Assembly: GCA_900556295.1 (NCBI GenBank)
Contig: USOK01000111.1
Span: 1 to 5,865 of the forward strand
Direction of reading: 5' to 3'
Length of the DNA: 5,865 nt
Source: an uncultured bacterium
GTDB lineage: Bacteria; Cyanobacteriota; Vampirovibrionia; Gastranaerophilales; Gastranaerophilaceae
This document shows, piece after piece, positions 1 to 5,859 of the stretch; position 1 is the first letter of the stretch; every line of letters begins with the position of its first letter. The translations under genes were made by a program, and so were the position numbers. The notes under the pieces were generated by a model. The model saw only the letters and a program-made list of their open reading frames with translations, did not search any database and was not told where the DNA came from.

Positions 1-1
1 A

Positions 2-1264
2 GATTTCGCAAAAGTTGGCGATTATATTGAAATGCCAAACCTAATCAAAGTGCAAAAAGACTCATATGACTGGTTTATAGAAGAAGGATTAGGAGAAGTA
101 TTAAAAGATATTTCACCAATTGAAGATTATTCTGGAAATTTAGTTCTTGAATTTTTCGATTATTACATGGAAGAAAAAACAAAATATTCATTAGAAGAAG
201 CAAAAGAAAGACTTAAAACAAGGAAAGAACGTAAAAAGAAAAAACGTCCTGAGTACAAGAAAAAACGTGTTGTAGTTCCGATTATTACCGCTTCAATTCT
301 TGTAATAACAGGTATTGCACTTGCAATTCATTCTACATTTTTCCAGTCAACAGACGATGCGTTTGTTGAAGGCAGACTTGTTTCTATTGCACCACGTGTT
401 CAAGGGCCTGTCGTAAAACTTCTTGTTGATGATAACGATGTTGTTCAAAAAGGTCAATTGCTTGTGGAAATTGATCCGGCAGATTATGAAGTTAAACTTC
501 ATCAGGCAGAAGCAAAACTTGCTGAAGCTAAGGCTCAGTTGAATGTTACTAAAAAGCAAATAGATGAAGGCGACTCAAATGTTCAACAGTCTTTTGAAGA
601 CGAAAATTCGACAAAATCAAAGCTTGATTTTGCAACAAAAGACCATAAGAGATACACTGATATGTACAAATCAGGAATTGTTTCAAAGCAAGACTATGAT
701 AACAGTTCAACACATTACACAGTAGCTCAGGCAAACCACAAAGCTGCTGCTGAAAAAACAAAAGCTATGAAGTCGGCACTTGAAGGACATCAGGCAAAAG
801 CAGAAGCTGTTGAGGCTGAAATCAAAAGATTAGAAGCAGAAGTTGAACAAGCAAAATTAAATCTTTCTTATACAAAAATCTATGCACCTCAAAGCGGTAT
901 GGTTTCTGCAAGAAGTGTAGAAATGGGTAATTACGTTCAAACAGGCCAACCTTTGATGGAAATTGTTCCCGAACAGATTTGGATTGTCGCTAATTTTAAA
1001 GAAATTCAACTTACTCACATGAAAAAAGGTCAATCGGTTTCTATTAAAATCGACACTTATCCTGGGAAAAAATTTAAAGGACATATTGACAGTATTCAAC
1101 GTTCGACAGGTGCAAAATCAAGTTTGTTCCCTCCTGAAAACGCAGTCGGAAGTTACGTAAAAATCGTTCAACGTGTCCCTGTAAAAATCGTTTTTGACGA
1201 AGATATTAAAGACTACAACATCGTTCCCGGTATGTCGGTTGTGCCGAAGGTTAAGGTAAAATAG
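2..1264 (+). CDS. emrA: RpoB N-terminal fragment fused in frame to EmrA/HlyD-family membrane fusion protein (5' partial)
   Basis: Periplasmic adaptor of a tripartite drug exporter, carrying a foreign head. Counting from the ATG at 32, residues 1-60 match the RNA polymerase beta subunit N-terminus (MPNLIKVQKDSYDWF, then DISPIEDYSGNLVLEF, then KYSLEEAKER). The ten codons before that ATG (DFAKVGDYIE) also match RpoB, so the ATG at 32 is probably internal and the real start lies left of the window. In RpoB, 'KER' is followed by DVTY-type residues; here a Lys/Arg-rich stretch (61-79) begins instead. The EmrA part has one TM segment (about 79-101), the TDDAFVEG and APRVQGPV family motifs, a first lipoyl half ending GQLLVEIDPADYEV (141-154), a coiled coil (about 155-278), a second lipoyl half (LSYTKIYAPQSGMV, 278-291) and a beta-barrel to the C-terminus. 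The EmrA part looks intact. It is followed after 47 nt by its transporter partner. The fusion could be biological or an assembly chimera. Confidence 0.9.
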   Translation, partial: DFAKVGDYIEMPNLIKVQKDSYDWFIEEGLGEVLKDISPIEDYSGNLVLEFFDYYMEEKTKYSLEEAKERLKTRKERKKKKRPEYKKKRVVVPIITASILVITGIALAIHSTFFQSTDDAFVEGRLVSIAPRVQGPVVKLLVDDNDVVQKGQLLVEIDPADYEVKLHQAEAKLAEAKAQLNVTKKQIDEGDSNVQQSFEDENSTKSKLDFATKDHKRYTDMYKSGIVSKQDYDNSSTHYTVAQANHKAAAEKTKAMKSALEGHQAKAEAVEAEIKRLEAEVEQAKLNLSYTKIYAPQSGMVSARSVEMGNYVQTGQPLMEIVPEQIWIVANFKEIQLTHMKKGQSVSIKIDTYPGKKFKGHIDSIQRSTGAKSSLFPPENAVGSYVKIVQRVPVKIVFDEDIKDYNIVPGMSVVPKVKVK

Positions 1265-1311
1265 TGAATGGTGAATAGTTCATTACGGGAATATAAAAAG
1301 CGAGTAAAAAG

Positions 1312-2889
1312 ATGGGAAGTAGTGAAATAACAGAAACAGAAAATACCGCAGTGGCAAAAAAGCAGGTTAGCCCTTATATACAGGCACTTGCAATTTTATT
1401 GCCATCAATTTTGGCACTTGTTGCTTCTTCTGCTACAAACGTTTGCCAACCGAATATCGCCGGATATTTCGGAGCTACTCAGTATGAAGCTAATTCTGTA
1501 ATCACGAGTTATATCATTGCAAACGGGATTATGCTTCCGACAACTGGGTATCTTGCAAAGCTTTTCGGTAAAAAACAGTTCTTTTTATACTGTATAATCG
1601 TGTTTTGTATAGGAGCCGGACTTTGTTTATTGGCAAAAGACTTGCACATGTTGATTATGGCTAGGATTTTTCAGGGAATAGGCGGTGGGTGCATTCTTCC
1701 ACTTTGTCAGGCAATGCTTTTGGATATTTTCCCTGACAAAAAAGGTTTTGCAATGGCTCTTTATGGGGTTGCTGCTATGTTTGCACCGCTTGCAGGGCCG
1801 TTCTTTGGGGGTTATTTAACCGACAACTGGTCTTGGCAGTGGGTTTTTATTGTAAATATCCCGCTTTGTCTTATATCTATTGCTTTAATCAAATTTTTAA
1901 TTCCGAAAGATGAACCGGTTAAGGAAAAATATAATAAAAAGTTTGATATTATCGGATTTGCAGGAATTGCAATTGCGATGGGGTGTATGCAAATTGTTCT
2001 TGATAAAGGGGAACAATTCAACTGGTTTGACACTCCGTGGATTTGTTGGGTTACAGGAATTTCGATATTCTCATTCATATTTTTCTATGTTTGGGAATTG
2101 GAATATAAGTACCCGATTATTGATATTAGGGTGTTTAAGGACAAAAACTTTTTGTACGGAACTTCGATAAGCTCAATTATAAATATTCTTTTGTACAGCA
2201 CATTGCTTTTGGTACCGTTATTCTCGCAGAGTTTAATCGGTTATAGCCCGTCAGCGTCAGGTTTGTTGATGTTGCCGAGAGCTATGGTTTGTTTATTCGG
2301 CTTGTTGATTATGGGCGAAATTGCAAAAGTCGTTGAAAACAGGCTTTTGACCGCAATCGGATTTGTTATAATGGCTGTTGCTTGTTTTATGTTGTCTTGT
2401 CTGAATACGACAGCGTCAATGCACAGTATTATTACTCCAAACTTAATTTTGTGTTTTGGTGTTTCTGTTGCGTTTGTTCCGATTTCAGCGTTGTCATTTT
2501 TGACTTTACCTGCAAGCAAAACGGCAGATGCCGCAGGACTTCACGCACTTTTCAAAAACATTGTAACTGCAATTTCAACATCAGCGGCTTCAACATTTAT
2601 TGCAAGAGGCGGACAGGTTTATCAAAACAATCTTGTAGAACATCTGGCATGGCACAATCCTATGTACAGAATGCATTTGAACGCTTTACAACATAAATTT
2701 ATGATGATGTACCCGTCAGTTGTTGCTCAGAAAAAAGCTATGGGAACTCTCTATAAACAGTTAATTTTGCAATCAAAACTTGGTGCATTTTATGATGCGT
2801 TTTTGCTGCTTGCTCTTTTGGCAATCGTTGCAATTCCGTTTTTGTTGCTTTTAAAAACCAAAACTCGCCGTGTAAAAAGTACTACATAA
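1312..2889 (+). CDS. emrB: EmrB/QacA-type MFS drug transporter (DHA2 family, 14 TM)
   Basis: Inner-membrane proton-driven drug exporter and partner of the EmrA-type protein just upstream. Its 525 residues are close to the usual ~510 of EmrB. The N-terminal half carries DHA2 landmarks: ATNVCQPNIAGYFGA (41-55), a TM2-3 loop motif GYLAKLFGKKQFF (79-91), the FQGIGGGCILPL segment (120-131), the antiporter motif C APLAGPFFGGYL (158-169) and SWQWVFIVNIPL (174-185), equivalent to the EWRW..NVP motif. About 14 hydrophobic segments can be counted, with a polar loop (about 434-484) before the last TM, as in EmrB, and a short basic C-terminus. The ATG at 1312 leaves a 22-residue polar lead before TM1. 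No Shine-Dalgarno sequence is visible, only an A/G-rich run. Co-transcription with the adaptor is likely, as there is no terminator in the 47-nt gap. Substrates cannot be told from sequence. Confidence 0.93.
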   Translation: MGSSEITETENTAVAKKQVSPYIQALAILLPSILALVASSATNVCQPNIAGYFGATQYEANSVITSYIIANGIMLPTTGYLAKLFGKKQFFLYCIIVFCIGAGLCLLAKDLHMLIMARIFQGIGGGCILPLCQAMLLDIFPDKKGFAMALYGVAAMFAPLAGPFFGGYLTDNWSWQWVFIVNIPLCLISIALIKFLIPKDEPVKEKYNKKFDIIGFAGIAIAMGCMQIVLDKGEQFNWFDTPWICWVTGISIFSFIFFYVWELEYKYPIIDIRVFKDKNFLYGTSISSIINILLYSTLLLVPLFSQSLIGYSPSASGLLMLPRAMVCLFGLLIMGEIAKVVENRLLTAIGFVIMAVACFMLSCLNTTASMHSIITPNLILCFGVSVAFVPISALSFLTLPASKTADAAGLHALFKNIVTAISTSAASTFIARGGQVYQNNLVEHLAWHNPMYRMHLNALQHKFMMMYPSVVAQKKAMGTLYKQLILQSKLGAFYDAFLLLALLAIVAIPFLLLLKTKTRRVKSTT

Positions 2890-2902
2890 TTATAAATACC
2901 AT

Positions 2903-2930
2903 TTTACTTTAATATTTTTTTAAGTATAAT
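2903..2930 (+). promoter_or_regulatory. Sigma70-type promoter giving a probably leaderless mRNA
   Basis: TTTACT (2903-2908) and a perfect TATAAT (2925-2930) are separated by 16 nt, in the 47-nt gap after the emrB-like gene. The last T of the -10 lies 7 nt before the A of the ATG at 2937, so the predicted start of transcription falls on the start codon itself. No ribosome binding site exists between the -10 and the ATG. The promoter assigns the secreted protein and lspA to their own transcription unit. Confidence 0.7.
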
Positions 2931-2936
2931 ATCTAT

Positions 2937-3839
2937 ATGAAAAAGATATCCGTTTTAATATTTTCAGCTTTATTATTAACTAGTATCTGCCCAGTTCAGG
3001 CAGGAATTGTTGCGACACAAAAAGCTAAAATCGAGCAAAACAGAATATACAAAATTAATTATAACGACATAAAAGCTGTTATTAATCAGCAAACTGTGTA
3101 CACAAACAAATACGACCTCGACGGCTTGTCTAGTTTGTACGCTAAAGATTTTACAAATTCTGACGGCTTTAACAAAGAAGTTTATTTTAAACTAATAAAA
3201 GATACATGGGAAACTTATCCAGATATCATTTATAAAACTCATATCAACAATATTGAATTCAGCGATAATTACGCAACAGTTGTTGTGGACGAGACGGCCA
3301 TTGCTACTTCTAAAGAAACTGTCGGAGAATTGTCAGTAATCGGAGAACTTTATTCAACCTCTAAATGTGTATACTTTCTAGAAAAACAAGGAACAAAATG
3401 GGTTATAAGCTCCGAAAAAATTTTAGATGAAACTTCAACTCTAAAATATGGAAATGCAAGGTACTCAAAAATAGAATTGTCTGCACCAAAACAAATTGGC
3501 GCAAATCAAGATTATACAGCTACTTTAAAAGTTACTGCGCCAAAAGACAGTGCGGTAATAGCATCAATCAGCAAAGAAAATATTGTTTATCCACAAACTA
3601 AAGCAGAAGACGCATTTAGAAGACTTACCGGAGATAATATTTTGGAAAGAGTATTCCATTCGAACTCAGAAAATGTAAACGAATACACTGTTGCTTCAGT
3701 TGGAATTACAAGAGCAGAACCTACCTATACACCTGATGAGGTTAGAGTATATATGGGTGGTTTAGCATTTATTATGACAAGAGTAAATGTTGTACCTAAA
3801 AATAAATTCGTAAAAATAGAAGATGAAAGTAAAAAATAA
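2937..3839 (+). CDS. Secreted NTF2-like (SnoaL-like) domain protein
   Basis: Exported protein of unknown function, 300 residues. Residues 1-22 form a Sec signal peptide: MKK, a hydrophobic core, then PVQA with predicted signal peptidase I cleavage after A22. Cys18 sits in LTSICP, which fails the lipobox rule (Ile at -1, Thr at -3), so a lipoprotein is unlikely. Residues about 43-165 look like an NTF2-like domain: a helix with NQQTVYTNKYDLDGLSSLYA, a second helix with FKLIKDTWETYPD, then strands ending KWVISSEKILDE. Residues about 176-290 are strand-rich, with a stretch (QDYTATLKVTAP) suggesting a beta-sandwich. I see no catalytic motif. The start is fixed by the signal peptide and sits directly on the predicted transcription start. 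The stop TAA overlaps the lspA start (TAATG), so the two are probably translationally coupled. The NTF2 call is by pattern and is moderately sure. Confidence 0.85.
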   Translation: MKKISVLIFSALLLTSICPVQAGIVATQKAKIEQNRIYKINYNDIKAVINQQTVYTNKYDLDGLSSLYAKDFTNSDGFNKEVYFKLIKDTWETYPDIIYKTHINNIEFSDNYATVVVDETAIATSKETVGELSVIGELYSTSKCVYFLEKQGTKWVISSEKILDETSTLKYGNARYSKIELSAPKQIGANQDYTATLKVTAPKDSAVIASISKENIVYPQTKAEDAFRRLTGDNILERVFHSNSENVNEYTVASVGITRAEPTYTPDEVRVYMGGLAFIMTRVNVVPKNKFVKIEDESKK

Positions 3840-4309
3840 TGAGCAAAGAAGTTGAAAAAGCAGGAAAATTAATATATTTTATAGTGTGTTATGTATTTTT
3901 TATATTCGCAAACCTATATATGTCAAATATTTTGGTAGACAAGTTGGTTCATGGATATAAGTTATCAAATGCTATTTTTTCTTTAAATTACATAAAAAAT
4001 ACTGGCGCAGCTTTTAGTATTTTACAGAATTCTAGAGAGTTATTAATAATTCTTTCTGTTATTGCATTAGTTTTGCTGGCTCTTCATGTTTTGCATCATT
4101 TAAAATCTGTTTCTTTAAAAACTTGTTTCTTTATTGCCCTGCTATCAGCAGGTATTGCTGGAAATTTACATGAAAGAATTATCTATGGCTTTGTAAGAGA
4201 TTATTTCCAATTAAATTTTGTACATTTCCCGATTTTCAATATTTCGGATATCTTTATCAATGTAGGCGTAATCGCTTTGATAATAATGATTTTGATTAAA
4301 AGGAAGTAA
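3839..4309 (+). CDS. lspA: Lipoprotein signal peptidase (signal peptidase II)
   Basis: Integral inner-membrane aspartyl protease that removes the signal peptide from diacylglyceryl-prolipoproteins before the modified cysteine. It has 156 residues, normal for the family, and four hydrophobic segments. Conserved motifs are visible: KNTGAAFSIL (53-62) with the conserved Asn54; AGNLHERIIYGFVRDYF (107-123), carrying the first catalytic aspartate as Asp121; and FNISD (133-137), carrying the second as Asp137. Divergent points: the usual GNLIDR reads GNLHER, and the TM1 Asp/Lys pair (normally DQ..K) is replaced in FANLYMSN. Both catalytic aspartates remain, so activity is expected. The ATG overlaps the previous stop by one base, and there is no good Shine-Dalgarno, which fits translation by coupling. 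It converges on the minus-strand gene 29 nt downstream. Confidence 0.93.
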   Translation: MSKEVEKAGKLIYFIVCYVFFIFANLYMSNILVDKLVHGYKLSNAIFSLNYIKNTGAAFSILQNSRELLIILSVIALVLLALHVLHHLKSVSLKTCFFIALLSAGIAGNLHERIIYGFVRDYFQLNFVHFPIFNISDIFINVGVIALIIMILIKRK

Positions 4310-4338
4310 ATATCTTTACCATTTATCTATTACAACCA

Positions 4339-5379
4339 TTATTCCGGCAAAATATAATTACAGTCTAGAATTCTTCTTGGGAAATCAAAAGCTGTTATTT
4401 CGAATTTTGACTCTGGCGGTAAAATAAAAGTTGAATTTACACCTCTATCAGAATCAATTTGTGTTAATCGACGACAATCAAAACCTTTTGTATGTTTTGG
4501 AAGTTTTATTCTCATAATATATCCACTACTTTTGTGTGGTTTATCCAAAAGTAATGGGTCTACAGATGCTAACTCTGTATCATAGTTTCTTGCAGTAGAA
4601 ACAAAACCTTTATCTATTATTGTATCACCAATTTCAAGTTCATTTAATTCGTTAAAATCGAATTGTTTAAAATCATCATACAATTGATGTGTTCGCACTC
4701 CTCTAAACACATAAACATCTTCTTCTAATGGTTTTGCGTCATTGATTAAATGAATTAGCCGAGCAACATTATCATTATTTGACAAACTTTCTCCATTTCT
4801 GAGAGGTGTATTAATTTGGTTATAATTTTTCATAAAATATAATACAGCATCAACATCTTCGGCATTCATCTCTCTTAAATCAGCCGGAATATTGGCATCA
4901 GAATATCGTCTAACATTTTTCATTCTAAAATCTAAATATTTTTTGAATTCTTCCCAATCGCTTTCATTATATAAAGGAACCACGTTTTCAAAATTTTCAT
5001 TTGGTTTTTCTTTACCATCCCTAAAAGCCTTAAAATACGCCACGATTTTCTTTCTGAGTTGTTTTTCTTTTTCTATATTTTCTTTTACAATCGTGAATTG
5101 CTTATAATTTTCAGGATTATAATCCGGTTTCAAATTTTGCGAGCTTATAGAGGTTATTGTATTTTTATGATTTCTTCCTCTAGCAATCAAAATTCCAGCA
5201 ACAGCAATACTTGCAAGAGCGACAGCACCAACTAGAACTTTATGTTCTGCAATAATATTTTTGTTCTCTGCAGTAGAAAGCGCATCAGATCTGTTCTCCT
5301 GCTTATTTTGTGGAGTCGTCACAGGCGCCTGCGCATAGGCTTGCGGTTTATTCAATATCCCTACATTTTGCATGCTCAT
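4339..5379 (-). CDS. Membrane-anchored protein with ADP-ribosyltransferase-fold domain, catalytic ExE not apparent
   Basis: 346 residues. The N-terminus (1-45) is polar and rich in Gln, Pro and Asn. One hydrophobic segment (about 48-66, LVGAVALASIAVAGILIA) is followed by RGRNHK, and then comes a charged helical linker (about 90-185). The C-terminal domain (about 200-335) resembles the ADP-ribosyltransferase exoenzyme family, which uses NAD to modify proteins. It has VYVFRGVR with Arg226, DKGFVSTA with Ser261-Thr262 (the STS-like site), and FILPPESKFEITAF (318-331), equivalent to the family's 'EVLLPRGSKF' strand. In active R-S-E enzymes the ExE pair immediately precedes that strand; here the position reads Asn-Ser-Thr (315-317). 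The positive-inside rule suggests that the ART domain faces the cytoplasm, but this is weak. Start: Met at 5379, with a second Met two codons on; no Shine-Dalgarno. The gene probably follows the 87-residue gene in one operon (39-nt gap). Confidence 0.82.
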   Translation of the reverse strand: MSMQNVGILNKPQAYAQAPVTTPQNKQENRSDALSTAENKNIIAEHKVLVGAVALASIAVAGILIARGRNHKNTITSISSQNLKPDYNPENYKQFTIVKENIEKEKQLRKKIVAYFKAFRDGKEKPNENFENVVPLYNESDWEEFKKYLDFRMKNVRRYSDANIPADLREMNAEDVDAVLYFMKNYNQINTPLRNGESLSNNDNVARLIHLINDAKPLEEDVYVFRGVRTHQLYDDFKQFDFNELNELEIGDTIIDKGFVSTARNYDTELASVDPLLLDKPHKSSGYIMRIKLPKHTKGFDCRRLTQIDSDRGVNSTFILPPESKFEITAFDFPRRILDCNYILPE

Positions 5380-5394
5380 ATTGCATACAAAAAC

Positions 5395-5415
5395 ACTGAA
5401 AAAAATTTTTTGCGC
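5395..5415 (-). repeat. A/T-tract leader element, copy 1 (upstream of ART-like gene)
   Basis: On the + strand this reads ACTG, seven A, six T, then GCGC. It lies in the 39-nt gap between the 87-residue gene and the ART-like gene, 16-36 nt before the ART start codon. The same ACTG-A7 and T6 blocks, with a 7-nt insert between them, lie directly before the 87-residue gene. It could be a promoter A-tract, a weak terminator-like palindrome, or chance in AT-rich DNA. Confidence 0.35.
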
Positions 5416-5418
5416 TTT

Positions 5419-5682
5419 TTATACAAATTCCATGTTATTTAATGAAAAATCTGCAATCAATTTATTTATATCGGCAGAATTGTTTTTGAAACGAAGTTTG
5501 CCAGTCGGGAATTTTTGAAAATGGTAAGCAGAGGATAATACCGCAAACTTTAATGCATCAAAGGCATTTAGCGTCGAAATATCAACCGTAACAAATTTAC
5601 AGTTATTCTGATTTATAAAAATTTTAAAGCATTCAATTCCGCAATTCTGTGCATCAAACTCGTAGTAATTCTGTTTCTTCAT
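5419..5682 (-). CDS. Conserved-looking small protein of unknown function (87 aa)
   Basis: 87 residues, no signal peptide and no TM segment, so probably cytosolic. I do not recognise a named family. The N-terminal half has two cysteines (14 and 19, in NCGIECF) and a strand-helix-strand look: IFINQNN, then KFVTVDIS, then NAFDALKFAVLSSAYHF, then KFPTGKLRFK, then a C-terminal helix (ADINKLIADFSL). This alternation recalls small alpha/beta folds such as STAS-like domains, but that is only an impression. Amino-acid composition is balanced and unlike a chance ORF. The start codon (5682) follows a T-rich tract with no Shine-Dalgarno. It is followed after 39 nt by the ART-like gene on the same strand, so co-transcription is plausible. 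Whether it regulates or neutralises that protein is unknown. Confidence 0.72.
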   Translation of the reverse strand: MKKQNYYEFDAQNCGIECFKIFINQNNCKFVTVDISTLNAFDALKFAVLSSAYHFQKFPTGKLRFKNNSADINKLIADFSLNNMEFV

Positions 5683-5710
5683 ACTGAAAAAAACAGAAAA
5701 TTTTTTCGCA
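5683..5710 (-). repeat. A/T-tract leader element, copy 2 (abutting the 87-aa gene)
   Basis: On the + strand this reads ACTG, seven A, CAG, four A, six T, then CGCA. It is directly adjacent to the 87-residue gene's ATG. It shares the ACTG-A7 and T6 blocks with 5395-5415. It occupies the place where a ribosome binding site would be expected, and none is present. Confidence 0.35.
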
Positions 5711-5717
5711 GCGGCCT

Positions 5718-5859
5718 AAAAAAGGCGCAAATTCGCATAAAAGGCTTTCGTACACGATAAGGTTTATTACAGATTGTTTTCATTTCTGGAGTGAAGCCCG
5801 GCCAACAGTTGATTTTGCCTCTTATACTGTGGTAAAATAGCCCTTGTATGCGGCGCACC
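5718..5859 (-). ncRNA. Candidate structured non-coding RNA (class unknown; 6S-like is one option)
   Basis: Read on the minus strand, the two ends pair over a long interrupted stem. The 5' arm is about 5859-5839 (GGTGCG, then CGCATA, then AAGGGCT) and the 3' arm about 5746-5724 (AGCCTTT, TATGCG, TGCGCC). They are separated only by one bulge and a small internal loop, giving about 19 pairs including three G-T. A T6 run (5723-5718) follows the closing arm, as at an intrinsic terminator. Inside, CCACAGT (5832-5826) pairs with ACTGTTGG (5810-5803) as a hairpin with one bulge. The segment is G+C-richer than its surroundings and separates the 87-residue gene from the window edge. About 140 nt with a long closing stem and open centre resembles 6S RNA, but I recognise no conserved primary motif. 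It could instead be a leader of the downstream gene. Any promoter would lie outside the window. Confidence 0.4.
5809..5838 (+). promoter_or_regulatory. Extended -10 sigma70-type promoter firing rightward out of the window
   Basis: TTGATT (5809-5814) and TAAAAT (5833-5838) lie 18 nt apart, with a TGG extension directly before the -10 (TGnTAAAAT type). The predicted start of transcription is near 5845, leaving about 20 nt before the window edge, too little to see the gene driven. The -10 lies inside the inverted repeat assigned to a minus-strand RNA, so the two calls compete or the two transcripts oppose each other. Confidence 0.45.

Noticed and set aside
1264..1286. GTGAATG/GTGAATA direct repeat and partial inverted repeat with CATTAC between the adaptor and transporter genes
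   Set aside because: Only seven bases per unit and a bulged short stem; not distinguishable from chance and without an obvious role.
2985..2995. Cys18 of the secreted protein as a lipobox cysteine
   Set aside because: Residues before it are Thr-Ser-Ile instead of Leu-x-[Gly/Ala/Ser], while VQA at 20-22 is a good signal peptidase I site.
4306..4319. GTAAA-TATC-TTTAC hairpin as a terminator between lspA and the ART-like gene
   Set aside because: A five-pair, AT-rich stem overlapping the lspA stop codon with no T-run is too weak to call.
5712..5728. GCGGCCT/AGGCGC hairpin as a separate terminator
   Set aside because: It has a bulge, is not followed by a T-run on the relevant side, and its 3' arm is better used in the long closing stem of the RNA candidate.
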